Shown here in pieces: positions 44,970 to 55,882 of a stretch of 64,000 nucleotides of DNA. Made by a program: the position numbers and the translations under genes. Origin of the DNA: Candidatus Dietzia intestinigallinarum (GTDB taxonomy: Bacteria > Actinomycetota > Actinomycetes > Mycobacteriales > Mycobacteriaceae); the NCBI GenBank assembly GCA_019119875.1, contig DWWG01000209.1, positions 1 through 64,000 on the forward strand. Direction: 5' to 3'. Below the pieces are notes generated by a model, which worked only from the letters and a program-made list of their open reading frames with translations, was not told the DNA's origin and searched no databases. The first letter of the stretch is position 1; each line of letters opens with the position of its first letter.

Positions 44970-46519
44970 TCAGCCGGCCTCCCGCAGCCACCCGCAGATC
45001 CCGTCGACCGCAGACGAGCAGCCTCCGCAGCCTGTTCCCGCGCGCGTCCGCTCGGCCAGCCCGACCCGGTCACGCGCGCCGTCTCCCCACGCCGCCACCA
45101 GATCGGATTTGCGGACGCCGTTGCAGCGGCACACCACCGCAGTGGCAGGCATCGTCGCCGGCGACGGAACCGCCACCGCCTCGGCACGACCGAGGATCAC
45201 CGACACCATGTCCTCGGGAAGGGGCAACGCGTCCTCGTAGAGCTGGGTGATCATGCCCACCGGCTCCGGATGCCCGACCAACGCTGCGCCGACGATTCGT
45301 CCGCCCACCACGTCGACACGGGCGTAGCGGCATCGGGCCGGTTCGCTGATGGTGGTGACCTCCACCTCGTCGCCCGAATCCGGTCCATCCTGCTCCGCCG
45401 TGAGCTCGCCCAGCGCCACCACATCGAGACCGGACGCCTTGAGCCGGGTCACGCTCAGTCCGCCGGTGTAGCGTGCCGACGGATCGACGCCGGTGAGCCG
45501 CGCCGCCACCACCGTCGCCTGCTCCCATGCCGGTGCCACCAGTCCGCCGACAACGCCCCGGTGCTGCGCGCAGTCACCGATCGCGCTGATCGCCGGGTCG
45601 CAGGTCAGCAGTGAATCGTTCACCACCACGCCGTCGTCCACCGCGAGCCCGGCAGCCCGGGCCACATCCGCCCTGGGTGCGCTACCGGCGGTGAGAACAA
45701 CCGTGCGACAGGCGATCTCGTCGTCGTCCAACTCGAGGCGACCCCCGTCCCACCGGGTGGCGCGCACCCCGGTCCTGACCCGCACCCCCGCCGCCGCGAG
45801 GGCCCGGACCAGCACGGACCCCGCGCCCGCGTCGAGTACGCCGTTCATCGGACGGTCTCGCGGGTGGACGACCGTCACCTCGTGTCCGGCGGCGGCCATC
45901 GCGCAGGCGACCTCCAGCCCGATGAATCCGCCGCCGACCACCGCGACCGGCCCGGGGTGCGCCGACAGGTGGGCCGTCAACGCACGGGCCCCGGCGACGT
46001 CACGCAACGTGAACACCCCCGGCGCGAGATCCCGATCCGGCCCGCCGCCAGGTCCCGATCGTGCGACCCGGATCCCTTCGACGGGCGGGATCCGCGGCTG
46101 CGCCCCCGTGGCCAGGACCAGGTGGTCGTAGCCGAGGCGCTCGCCGTCTCCCAGCAGCACCTCGCGTGCCGGACGGTCGATCGCCACCACCGGCGTCGAC
46201 GTGCGCAAAGCCACGTGATGACGTTCCCACCACCCGGTCGGTTTGAGCCACGCCACCGGCAGCTCGGGACCCCCGGTCGCCGCGAGGTGCGACAGCATGA
46301 TCCGGTTGTACGGTTCCTCCGCCTCGGCGCCAAGGACGGTCACCGTCATCGCGCCCGGGTCGGGCTGCCCGGCGCGCAGCTCCTCGGCCAGCCGGGCCGC
46401 GGCCATCCCGGCGCCCACCACCACGACCCGCAGCGGCCGTTCCGGGCCCGGCGCGACCCCGGCGACGCGCCCGCTCCCCACGTCCGCCGAACCCACGGCG
46501 CCACCGTGTTCAGCGCCCA

Positions 46520-46520
<1 letters not shown>
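44970..46520 (-). CDS. nasB: FAD/NAD(P)-dependent oxidoreductase with BFD [2Fe-2S] domain, nitrate reductase electron-transfer subunit
   Basis: A 516-residue flavoprotein whose ATG 46520 shares a base with the nitrate reductase stop (TGATG), so the two are coupled. An N-terminal FAD site (LRVVVVGAGMAAARLAEELR), the NirB-like EEPYNRIMLSHLAATGG, an NAD(P) site (PVAVVGGGFIGLEVACAMAA), CDPAISAIGDCAQHRG and a C-terminal BFD-type cluster with four cysteines (VVCRCNGVRKSDLVAAW and GTGCGGCSSAV) are visible. It resembles the NADH-oxidising subunit of assimilatory nitrate reductases and the N-terminal part of NirB, but lacks the sirohaem domain. It presumably passes electrons from NAD(P)H to the catalytic subunit. 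The symbol is by analogy. Confidence 0.85.
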
Positions 46521-48670
<2,150 letters not shown>

Positions 48671-48745
48671 GGGCACGGGCACCTCCTCGGTTGACGCTGC
48701 GGTCGTTGTCGTCGTCCTCGTCGTCGCTGTCCACCGTCACCTCGC

Positions 48746-50149
48746 TCAGCGCACGGCGACGGCCCCCTCCCCGATAGACTCGACCGCCGGCGCGCCACCC
48801 GCCGACGCGCGCAGGTACACGGCTCGGGTGATGATCGCGGCCGCCACATAGAACGCGGCGAACACCACGAACGCCGCCGTGGCCGACCCTGACGACTGGT
48901 ATGAGGCGCGCAGGGTCATGTTGATGAGGAAGCCGCCGAACGCGCCCACCGCGCCGGCCACACCGATCAGTGCCCCGGAGTGGGCCCGCGACCAGGAGGC
49001 ACGCGCCTCGGCGGTCAGACCACGGGCGTGGCTGCGCGCCTCGTACACCGACGGGATGAGCTTGTACACCGATGCGTTGCCCACACCGGTGAGACCGAAC
49101 AGGGTGAGGAACGCGGCGAAGAACAACACGAGCGCTCCGCCGGAGAGCGTGCCGCCGCCCGCGCTCTGGACGACCGAGGTGTAGACCAGCGCGAGCGTGG
49201 TGACGGCCATGGCGCAGAAGGTGACCAGGGTGACGCGGGCGCCGCCGAAGCGGTCGGACATGCGGCCGCCGGCCATTCGGGTGAGCGAGCCGAGCAGTGG
49301 TCCGAGGAAGGTGATCTGGGCGGCGTGCAGCGCGGCCTGGCCGGGGGTCTGGCCGTTGCCGACGAACGTCATGGTGAGCATCTGGCCGAAGGCGAAGCTG
49401 AACCCGATGAACGAACCGAAGGTGCCGATGTAGAGCAGGGACAGCACCCAGGCGTCCTTGTCGCGGGCCAGGTCCTTCATGCTCTGCACGTCGACCGTCT
49501 GATCGGCGAGGTTGTCCATCCGCAGGGCCGCGCCGATCCCGGCGATCACCAGCAGCACCAGGTACACGGCGATCACCCAGTGCGGCGAGCGGTTGCCGGC
49601 CAGTGCGATCACCAGCAGCCCCACCACCTGGATGGTCGCGACGCCCAGGTTGCCGCCGCCGGCGTTGAGTCCCAGCGCCCAGCCCTTCTCGCGCTGCGGG
49701 AAGAAGGCGTTGATGTTGGTCATGGACGAGGCGAAGTTGGCGCCGCCGAGGCCGGCGAGCGCTCCCACCGCCAGGTACATCCACAGCGGCCGACCCGGGT
49801 TGGCCATGAGCAGCAGCATCGCCGTGGCCGGGACGAGCAGCACGAACGCCGAGAACATGGTCCAGTTGCGGCCGCCGAACACGGCTGTGGCCAGCGTGTA
49901 CGGGACCCGCAGGAACGCGCCGGTGAGGGTCACCACGGCGGAGACCAGGAACTTGTCGGGCGCGTCGAGTCCGTAGACGTCCTCGGGCATGAACAGCACC
50001 ATCACCGCGAACAGGGTCCACACGGAGAACCCGACGTGCTCGGCGAACACCGACCACACCAGGTTCCGCCGGGCGACGCGCCTGCCGCCGGCCTCCCACT
50101 GTTCGGTGTCTTCCGGGTCCCAGTTCTCGATCACGCGCGAACGCGCCAT
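48746..50149 (-). CDS. narK: nitrate/nitrite transporter (NarK family MFS)
   Basis: A 467-residue, 12-helix MFS protein starting at ATG 50149 with GGGAG upstream. NarK signatures: WSVFAEHVGFSVWTLFAVMV, RVPYTLATAVFGGRNWTMFS, LAGLGGANFASSMTNINAFF with the family arginine and glycine-rich nitrate motif, and GLNAGGGNLGVATIQVVGLL; the second motif is partly present in GGRMSDRFGGARVTLVTFC. It imports nitrate and/or exports nitrite. It is first in a minus-strand run narK-nasA-nasB, 75 bp before nasA. A candidate GlnR box array lies about 70 bp upstream of the start. Confidence 0.93.
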   Translation of the reverse strand: MARSRVIENWDPEDTEQWEAGGRRVARRNLVWSVFAEHVGFSVWTLFAVMVLFMPEDVYGLDAPDKFLVSAVVTLTGAFLRVPYTLATAVFGGRNWTMFSAFVLLVPATAMLLLMANPGRPLWMYLAVGALAGLGGANFASSMTNINAFFPQREKGWALGLNAGGGNLGVATIQVVGLLVIALAGNRSPHWVIAVYLVLLVIAGIGAALRMDNLADQTVDVQSMKDLARDKDAWVLSLLYIGTFGSFIGFSFAFGQMLTMTFVGNGQTPGQAALHAAQITFLGPLLGSLTRMAGGRMSDRFGGARVTLVTFCAMAVTTLALVYTSVVQSAGGGTLSGGALVLFFAAFLTLFGLTGVGNASVYKLIPSVYEARSHARGLTAEARASWSRAHSGALIGVAGAVGAFGGFLINMTLRASYQSSGSATAAFVVFAAFYVAAAIITRAVYLRASAGGAPAVESIGEGAVAVR

Positions 50150-50219
50150 GGGCTCATCTCCCTCGGGCTACGTGGACGCCACTGCGGCACCCTGGTCGAG
50201 ACAACCGTAGGTAGCGCGT

Positions 50220-50256
50220 GTTTCCCCTGGACTACCGGCCGTGACGGCGGCGTCAC
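50220..50256. promoter_or_regulatory. candidate GlnR box array upstream of narK
   Basis: Read toward narK (minus strand): GTGAC-n6-GTCAC-n5-GTAGT-n6-GAAAC. The GlnR consensus is GTnAC-n6-GaAAC, usually as two units at 22-bp spacing. Here the first and last pentamers fit the consensus and the spacing is right to within one base. The array ends 71 bp before the narK ATG. Confidence 0.5.
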
Positions 50257-50412
50257 GGTGTGCTCACCCGGCGGTGGCGGGTAGGTGAGGCACCGGCCGT
50301 GGTGGTGGGCCGGGGCCCGTGAGGCACCGGCCCTCCTTCCCGTGTGCTGACGGACCGCGCCCCGCCGATTAATCTGGAAGGTCCTGTCCGCCCCGGCCCG
50401 AAAGGACCCCAC

Positions 50413-51564
50413 GTGCCGTTTCCCCTGGATGTTCCCGAATCGCAGCTTCGCCGGCGGCGGAGCCAGAAGTGGCAGGCCTATCCGGAGGACGTGCTCCCGA
50501 TGTTCGTGGCCGAGACCGACGTGCTGCTCGCGCCCGCGATCGCCGAGCGTCTGGCCGCCGCGGTCGCCGACGGGGACACCGGCTACTTCACCGAGATCGA
50601 GCGGTTCGCCGGGGTGTGCGCGCGCTTCTACTCGCGGTTCGGCTACGAGGTGCCCGAGGAGACCGTGGTGCCGGTCAACGACGTGGGTGTGGGGGTGCGC
50701 GAATCGCTGGCGCGGACCCTGCCGCCCGGTGCCGGTGTCGTCTACACGCCGCCGGTGTACATGCCGTTCGCGCCGTGGATCCGGCGGGTGGGGATGTCGC
50801 CGGTGGCGGTGCCGCTGCTCGGTCACGACGACGACGACCCCCGCCTGGATCTCCCCGGCATCGAGAGGGCTCTCGCCGGTGGCGCACGTGCCGTGCTGCT
50901 GAGCCACCCGCACAACCCGACCGGTGTGCTGCACTCCGATGCCGAGTTGGCCGAGCTCGCCGAGCTGGCCGCCCGGCACGACGCGGTGGTGGTCTCGGAT
51001 GAGATCTGGGCGCCGCTGACCATGCCCGGCGTCGACTTCACCTCGTTCCTGGCCGTGTCCGCGACCGCTCGCGAGGTGGGGTTGGCCATCTCGTCGGCGT
51101 CCAAGGCCTTCAACCTGGCGGGGCTCAAGTGTGCGTTCGTGATCAACGGCAATCCCGGGAGGTTCGCGGTCCCCCGTTCGGCGCTGTCGGGTGCGGTCGG
51201 GCATTTCGGGGCGTTGGCCGGCGAGGCCGCGATGACCCGGTCGCTGGACTGGTTGGACGAGATGCGGGCGGCGCTCGCGTCGAACCTGGACCTCATGGAC
51301 ACGCTCCTGGCGGAGCATCTCCCCCGGGCGCGGTGGCGCCGGCCCGATGCCGGGTTCGTGGCGTGGATCGACCTGCGCGGCTACCCGGGCCTCGGCGACG
51401 ACCCGGCGGCGGTGTTCCTGGCCGAGGGACGGGTGGCGCTGAGTAACGGTCCCGCGTTCGGCACCGAGGGCAAGGGTTTCGCGCGCATCAATTTCGCCTG
51501 TTCGGAGAAAATTCTCACCGAGGCGTTCGTGCGGATGGGGCGTGTGGCCGGGAATCACGATTAG
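50413..51564 (+). CDS. PatB/MalY-type PLP-dependent C-S lyase (putative cystathionine beta-lyase)
   Basis: A 383-residue class I/II aminotransferase-fold protein. I chose GTG 50413 (VPFPLDVPESQLRRRRSQKW), with AAAGGA five bases upstream, over an unsupported earlier start. Motifs: SQKWQAYPEDVLPMFVAETD at the N-terminus as in PatB, LSHPHNPTGVLHSDAELAEL, VVSDEIWAPLTMPGVDFTSF and the PLP lysine in ISSASKAFNLAGLKCAFVIN, then ARWRRPDAGFVAWIDLRGY. PatB/MalY proteins cleave cystathionine or other cysteine S-conjugates; the reaction here is unproven. It lies between the nitrate and haem blocks with no evident functional link. Confidence 0.85.
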   Translation: MPFPLDVPESQLRRRRSQKWQAYPEDVLPMFVAETDVLLAPAIAERLAAAVADGDTGYFTEIERFAGVCARFYSRFGYEVPEETVVPVNDVGVGVRESLARTLPPGAGVVYTPPVYMPFAPWIRRVGMSPVAVPLLGHDDDDPRLDLPGIERALAGGARAVLLSHPHNPTGVLHSDAELAELAELAARHDAVVVSDEIWAPLTMPGVDFTSFLAVSATAREVGLAISSASKAFNLAGLKCAFVINGNPGRFAVPRSALSGAVGHFGALAGEAAMTRSLDWLDEMRAALASNLDLMDTLLAEHLPRARWRRPDAGFVAWIDLRGYPGLGDDPAAVFLAEGRVALSNGPAFGTEGKGFARINFACSEKILTEAFVRMGRVAGNHD

Positions 51565-51642
51565 TCATTCGGAACACGTCGCGGAACCGGCGCCGATTCG
51601 GGCGCCTTTCGGTATGGCGTCGACCACCTCGATATCGTAGAC

Positions 51643-51661
51643 TTAGGCAAGCCTAAGTACA
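51643..51661. promoter_or_regulatory. IdeR/DtxR-type iron box in the hmuO promoter
   Basis: TTAGGCAAGCCTAAGTACA matches the IdeR/DtxR consensus TTAGGTTAGCCTAACCTAA at 13-14 of 19 positions, with a perfect TTAGG...CCTAA inverted core. It overlaps a likely -10 (TAGACT, 51638-51643) and lies about 15 bp before the hmuO start. Iron-loaded repressor would block expression. Confidence 0.82.
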
Positions 51662-51676
51662 CCGGAGGATCATTTG

Positions 51677-52315
51677 ATGGAAACGACCATATCCGCGCCC
51701 CTGTCACGCGCACTGCAGGATTCCACGGCAATAGCGCATGACCGCGCCGAGAATGCCGGTTTCATCACCGACCTGATGTCCGGAAAGGGCACGATCGACG
51801 GGTTCGTGGCGCTGTTGCACCAATCGCTTCCGGTGTACGAGGCATTGGAGGAGGCCTGCCGGGCGGTCGGTGACGATCCGCGCATCGCGGCGATCCTGGA
51901 TCCGCGCCTCGAACGCACCGCCTCCCTCATCGCGGACCTGGAGACACACCGCGCGGCGGGCCACACCTGCGACGTGATCGTCCCCGCGACCGAGTCCTAC
52001 GTCGCGGAACTCAACAGCTGTGCCGGCGACGCCCCCGCGCTGATCGGTCACCACTACGTCCGCTACCTCGGCGACCTGTCGGGTGGGCAGATCATCAAGA
52101 CCATGGTCCGCCGACACTACGGGGTGGAGGAGGGCATGTCGTTCTATGACTTCGACATCCCCAAGCCCAAGGTCTACAAGGACGGTTACCGGGCGGCGCT
52201 CGATGCGCTGCCCCTGTCCGAGGCCGAACGGGATGCGGCTCTCGCCGCCGCCACCCGGGCCTTCGACCTGAATCACCAGCTCTTCCTGGATCTCGAGGCG
52301 GCCGGCATCCGCTGA
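51677..52315 (+). CDS. hmuO: haem oxygenase
   Basis: A 212-residue protein starting at ATG 51677 with GGAGG eight bases upstream (a TTG directly before it is ignored). The proximal haem histidine is in DSTAIAHDRAENAGFI (about residue 21), and the distal helix is HHYVRYLGDLSGGQIIKTMV. Length and motifs match HmuO of Corynebacterium diphtheriae, which opens haem to biliverdin, CO and iron in the cytoplasm. It converges on the haem-uptake operon and has its own iron box. Confidence 0.96.
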   Translation: METTISAPLSRALQDSTAIAHDRAENAGFITDLMSGKGTIDGFVALLHQSLPVYEALEEACRAVGDDPRIAAILDPRLERTASLIADLETHRAAGHTCDVIVPATESYVAELNSCAGDAPALIGHHYVRYLGDLSGGQIIKTMVRRHYGVEEGMSFYDFDIPKPKVYKDGYRAALDALPLSEAERDAALAAATRAFDLNHQLFLDLEAAGIR

Positions 52316-52363
52316 CCGGCCGCACGGGCGGCGGTGAGCGCCGCACCACCAGCCCCGATATCC

Positions 52364-52409
52364 AGCAGCGAGGCCCCGGCACCAGGGAAGGTGCCGGGGC
52401 CTCGCTGCT
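52364..52409. terminator. bidirectional terminator between hmuO and the haem-uptake cluster
   Basis: A perfect 20-bp stem (52364-52383 with 52390-52409; arm AGCAGCGAGGCCCCGGCACC) with a six-base loop, followed by TTCTTGTCT on the plus strand. It separates convergent hmuO and the secreted-protein gene. Confidence 0.93.
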
Positions 52410-52442
52410 TCTTGTCTCCGGACTGCGTCAGACGCGGTCAGG

Positions 52443-53129
52443 TCAGGAGCCGAAGAGGGTCTCGATCGAGCCGATGGTGCCGGCGAGCGATCCGGTGCCC
52501 GACTGCTGGCCGAAGGTGATCCGGGTCTCGGTCTCGTACGGGGCGTGCACCACACCGCCGCCCGCAAAGGTATAGATGCCGTAGTTGCCCGTCTCGGACT
52601 CGGCGTCGGCCGCAGCCTTCGAGACAGTCAGGGTCGTGGTGAAGTCTCCGTTCTCGTCCACCACCACGACCTGTGGGCTTCCGACGAGCATCGGCGCGTC
52701 CGCGGACGCCTGGGGCATCACCCATTTCTGGTCCACGACTTCGCGCCCGGCTCCACTCTCCGAGGGTTTCCACTCGTCGGCGAATTTCCCGAACACCACG
52801 TAGGCGCCCGCGTTCAGCCCGATCACCGGCGGGCGGGTGCCCAGGAGTGTGGGATCGTTGAAGCCTGTGCCGGTGACGGTGACCTCGAACTCGCCCTCCT
52901 CCGGGAAGCTGGTCTGGGAGACGGTGATGCTCGGCCCGTCGACCGCGGGAGCCTGGGCCACCTCCCCGAGCGCGCCGCTGCTGATCCCGCCCAGTGCGGG
53001 CAGAGCGTCGCTGCTGCCCTGGGCTGCGGCCCCGGGTGCGGCGGCGATACCCAGCGCGAGCGCGAGGGCGGATCCGGCGAGCACGGCCCGGCGTCGTGCA
53101 GGACTCTGGCGGACGGCGGTATCGGTCAT
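52443..53129 (-). CDS. secreted beta-rich protein of the haem cluster, family shared with 55883-57313
   Basis: A 228-residue exported protein starting at ATG 53129 with AGGAAGGA upstream. The signal peptide has a twin-arginine-like start (ARRRAVLAGSALALALG) and AAAQ-type cleavage. The mature part holds ITVSQTSFPEEGEFEVTVTG, AYVVFGKFADEWKPSESG, VDQKWVMPQ and ITFGQQSG. The pattern YVxFG-W-PSxxG recurs in the protein at 55883-57313 (VYVTFGWVNERTWRPSQGG), so the two share a domain. Unlike that protein it has no membrane anchor; its tail SLAGTIGSIETLFGS resembles the alternative tail of the HtaB-like gene. A soluble haem carrier is a reasonable guess. The ATG overlaps an anchor remnant (ATGA). Confidence 0.75.
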   Translation of the reverse strand: MTDTAVRQSPARRRAVLAGSALALALGIAAAPGAAAQGSSDALPALGGISSGALGEVAQAPAVDGPSITVSQTSFPEEGEFEVTVTGTGFNDPTLLGTRPPVIGLNAGAYVVFGKFADEWKPSESGAGREVVDQKWVMPQASADAPMLVGSPQVVVVDENGDFTTTLTVSKAAADAESETGNYGIYTFAGGGVVHAPYETETRITFGQQSGTGSLAGTIGSIETLFGS

Positions 53130-53230
53130 TTCAGTTCCTTCCTAGAACTGTCTGGTAAGAACGGCATTGCCGCGAGCGCGAGCAATGCGGCTCCCCACCC
53201 ACCACTGCCACTGGTGGGTGGGGTTTTCTC
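53126..53230 (-). pseudogene. orphan C-terminal membrane-anchor remnant of an HtaA-family gene
   Basis: Read on the minus strand, THQWQWWVG is followed, after a one-base shift, by GAALLALAAMPFLPD and ends SSRKELK at a TGA overlapping the next gene's ATG. The intact HtaA gene ends FTQWQWWLGGALLAIAAGLT, and the DNA is recognisably homologous over about 50 bp to 54330-54400. There is no start or signal peptide, so it is the 3' end of a lost or deleted paralogue, or of an ancestral longer form of the upstream gene. The hairpin CCCCACCCACCA/TGGTGGGTGGGG (53193-53223) is part of this segment. Confidence 0.6.
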
Positions 53231-53270
53231 TGCCTCTCGGCGTGGGGATTCTTGACGTGGTGCCGGCTAC

Positions 53271-53314
53271 GTTCCGGCCCCGGCCTTTCCGTCGGGACAG
53301 GCCGGGGCCGGAAC
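53271..53314 (-). terminator. terminator after the HtaB-like gene
   Basis: GTTCCGGCCCCGGCCT (53271-53286) and AGGCCGGGGCCGGAAC (53299-53314) form a perfect 16-bp stem with a 12-base loop. It lies between the HtaB-like gene and the anchor remnant and may end or attenuate the hmu-hta transcript. Confidence 0.8.
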
Positions 53315-53467
53315 GCTGTGCCGCAGTCCCAGTCTCAGGAACGCGACGCGTGGTGTGTCGGTGCGCCTCAGCCCAGCGAACCGAAGATGTTGCCCAGGGA
53401 GCCGAAGATGCCGCTGTCCTGGCCGTTGTCGCCGCCGTTGTCGCCGCCGTCGTTGTCGTCGACGTCC

Positions 53468-54310
53468 TCAGGCGCCGGGACTCCGGACACCTGGACCGGC
53501 AGGGGGGGCCTTGGAGCTCTGCTGGATACCGCAGCTGGTGGTGTAGTAGTGCGCACGCACCGAGTAGTGGAGCGCGTCGATGAACTCGGGCGGGAAGGCT
53601 CCCCAGATCTGCGGAGATTCGCAGGTGCGGGTCTGCGCCTGGGTGTTGACCGTATCCGCCGGGTTGTACTCCACGTTGGCGAAGTCCGCATTCAAGGTGA
53701 TGGTGCCGTCCTCGGCCACGTCCATGGCGCCGGGGCTGAAGGTGAGCAGCTCGGTGTCCGGCAGGTCCACCTCGGGGGTCGGCTCGCCGTCCATGCCCAC
53801 CGCCTCGGCGAAGTGGAGGTCGAAGACCAGAGTTCCGGAGCCGTCCGGGTTGATCGTCAGGCTGGGGTCCCGGAACGTCTCGTCGGGAGCGCCGTAGGAA
53901 GCCGGGTAGGCGTTGACGGTGAACTCGCCCTCCCAGTCGATCGTGACCACGCCGTTGGCGTCGCGGGAACCGTCGCCGCCCGTGAACTTGGCGGCATTGG
54001 GCGTTGCATCGTTCGGCATCGAGGTGGCCGGGAACTGGGCCGGAGTGTACTCCGTCTGGGTGCCGGTTCCGCCACGGGTGGTGCCTTCGAGGATCTCGGC
54101 GTCGCCCTGGGCGTCGAAGAATCGCCACGCCGCGAAGATGCCCTGCTGCGCGTAGCCGTTCACGCCCCAGATCATGGTCGCATCGTCGAAGGTGTTCTCC
54201 TGAGCGGATGCGGCGGGGACGGCAGCCAAGCCGACCGCCAGCGCCGCCGCTGCGCCGCCGACCATCGCTCTACGTCCTGCGAGCGCGAGAGTGTTTCGGA
54301 TTGTAGACAC
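53468..54310 (-). CDS. HtaA-domain secreted haem-binding protein (HtaB-like), C-terminus frameshifted at a 7-C run
   Basis: The gene starts at GTG 54310, one base after the htaA stop, with AGAGGAAAGG upstream. A signal peptide (AMVGGAAAALAVGLAAVPAA) precedes one HtaA-type domain: DDATMIWGVNGYAQQGIFAA, TIDWEGEFTVNAYPASYGAP, GTLVFDLHFAEAVGMDGEP and IWGAFPPEFIDALHYSVRAH, ending CGIQQSSKAPPAGPGVRSPG at the stop 53468. The frame changes at seven consecutive G (C on the coding strand) at 53502-53508. With six, translation would continue as KAPPLPVQVSGVPAPEDVDD and a Gly/Asp linker to IFGSLGNIFGSLG, stopping at 53368. The longer form looks native; the observed one may be a sequencing error, decay or phase variation. 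Confidence 0.8.
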   Translation of the reverse strand: MSTIRNTLALAGRRAMVGGAAAALAVGLAAVPAASAQENTFDDATMIWGVNGYAQQGIFAAWRFFDAQGDAEILEGTTRGGTGTQTEYTPAQFPATSMPNDATPNAAKFTGGDGSRDANGVVTIDWEGEFTVNAYPASYGAPDETFRDPSLTINPDGSGTLVFDLHFAEAVGMDGEPTPEVDLPDTELLTFSPGAMDVAEDGTITLNADFANVEYNPADTVNTQAQTRTCESPQIWGAFPPEFIDALHYSVRAHYYTTSCGIQQSSKAPPAGPGVRSPGA

Positions 54311-54311
54311 T

Positions 54312-55871
54312 TCAGACCTTTCCTCTGACTGTCAGGTAGGTGAGCCCGGCCGCGATCGCGAGCAGGGCTCCCCCCAACCACCACTGCCACTGGGTGAAGG
54401 GGGCAACCGCCGAGTCGGCGGAAGCATGTGCGTAGTAGACCTCTCCGGCCGCTGCTCGCTCGGAGGCGAGCGGGTACGAGTTGTCTGCGACGGTGTTGAT
54501 CGCGGGAGCGGCGTTGCCGCCGCTCGAACCGCTGGTGGAGGAGTCGCCGGACGACGTGGCGCCGGCGCTGCTGCCGCCGCTACCGCCGCTGGTCGGCGAC
54601 GTCGCCGTGGTCACCGCGTAGCCGACGGTCCCGGCGTTGACCGGGCCGCTGGCCGGAAGGACGTCGTCGTCCGGGTCCTCCGAGGTGCCGCCCGGGTCGC
54701 CACCCGAGTCGACGGTCTCGGACGTCGCTGCGCCCCCCACCGCGGCTCCGGTCACCCGGGCCCCCGTCGGCGCGGTCTCGGCCAGGTCGCTGGAGCCCAG
54801 GTCTCCCCAGGTCGCATCGCCGTTGATGACCGAGTCCAGGTCCTCGCGGATGCGGGTCTGGAAGATGTCCGAGATGTCGTACGCCACGCCTTCGACGAAG
54901 TCGTTGAGCACGTCGGAGAGCAGGCCGCCGGACGATCCACTGCCACTGCCGGCTTGAACGTCGGGCAGGCAGGCACCGGCGCCGTCCCAGGTGATGTTCA
55001 TCGGCAGCGTCGGCTTGAGTCGATCGGACCCGCCGCCGCTGGTGTACCAGTAGGACCCCGATCCGGCGTCGGCCATGAAGTCGATGAACGACGTGGGGAA
55101 CGCTCCCCAGAAGTCGTCGCCGGGATCGACCTGAGGGGTCTCCCCCGGCTTGGCCTCGTACGACACGCCGAGGTACTCGGGCAGGACCACCATTCCGTCC
55201 TCACCGCTGAGATCCATGTCCCGGCGGTCGAAGTCGGCGAGGGTCACCTTCCGGGGATCCATCCTCTCCCACTTCGACGTGTCCTCCATGCTCGACTCGA
55301 AGCCGCCCATCTCGGCCGTCATCTCCGCCCCGGACGAGGTGATGGTCAGGACCGGGTCGGAGACCGTCACGCTCGCCATGCCCGAGTAGTAGAGGATCGT
55401 GTAGGTGCCTTTCCACGTGATCTCGCCCGTTCCGGAGTCGGGATCGATCTCCCCCTCACCGCCGGAGAACACCACTTCCAGACCGTTGTGATCTCCGTTG
55501 GTGATCTCGCCGCCCGAGCGGGTCGTCTGGGTGGAGGCCCATGTCGCCGCGCTGGCGTTTCCGTTCGCGTCACATTTTTCGATGGCGACGTTGCCGTCCG
55601 AGGCTTTCCAGGCCGTGTCGGGGAGCTGCTGATGGGGTCCCGGAAGATCCTCGGTGACGTCTCCGGCGGAGAAGATGTTGAACGTGCCCGGCGCATAGGC
55701 CCGCGTTCCGCTCTCGATGTTCATCCCCCACCGGAACTGTGCATCGGTGACGGTGAACGGCTCCACGGATTCCTGGGCGTTGGCCGTACCGACGAACGGC
55801 GCGGCCGTGGCGACGAGGAACGTCGACGCGAATACTGCTCCCGCTCTCAACGAGCGCATCCTGATGGTCAT
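54312..55871 (-). CDS. htaA: HtaA-type haem-binding surface protein with C-terminal membrane anchor
   Basis: A 519-residue protein starting at ATG 55871 with GGGAAGGG upstream. The signal peptide AVFASTFLVATAAPFVGTAN ends ANAQ. The N-terminal HtaA domain includes VTDAQFRWGMNIESGTRAYA, SGTGEITWKGTYTILYYSGM and DDFWGAFPTSFIDFMADAGS with YWYTSG. A Ser/Gly/Thr-rich stalk (GGSGGSSAGATSSGDSSTSG) leads to the anchor TQWQWWLGGALLAIAAGLTY and a basic TVRGKV end. Corynebacterial HtaA and ChtA bind haem through conserved Tyr and His in such domains and pass it to HmuT. It lies in one tight operon with hmuTUV. Confidence 0.85.
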   Translation of the reverse strand: MTIRMRSLRAGAVFASTFLVATAAPFVGTANAQESVEPFTVTDAQFRWGMNIESGTRAYAPGTFNIFSAGDVTEDLPGPHQQLPDTAWKASDGNVAIEKCDANGNASAATWASTQTTRSGGEITNGDHNGLEVVFSGGEGEIDPDSGTGEITWKGTYTILYYSGMASVTVSDPVLTITSSGAEMTAEMGGFESSMEDTSKWERMDPRKVTLADFDRRDMDLSGEDGMVVLPEYLGVSYEAKPGETPQVDPGDDFWGAFPTSFIDFMADAGSGSYWYTSGGGSDRLKPTLPMNITWDGAGACLPDVQAGSGSGSSGGLLSDVLNDFVEGVAYDISDIFQTRIREDLDSVINGDATWGDLGSSDLAETAPTGARVTGAAVGGAATSETVDSGGDPGGTSEDPDDDVLPASGPVNAGTVGYAVTTATSPTSGGSGGSSAGATSSGDSSTSGSSGGNAAPAINTVADNSYPLASERAAAGEVYYAHASADSAVAPFTQWQWWLGGALLAIAAGLTYLTVRGKV

Positions 55872-55882
55872 GATCCCTTCCC

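Noticed and set aside
53193-53223. Independent rho-independent terminator (CCCCACCCACCA/TGGTGGGTGGGG followed by TTTT)
   Set aside because: The T-run is on the plus strand while the genes are on the minus strand, and the dyad falls within the recognisable anchor-coding relic, so it is more likely coincidental.
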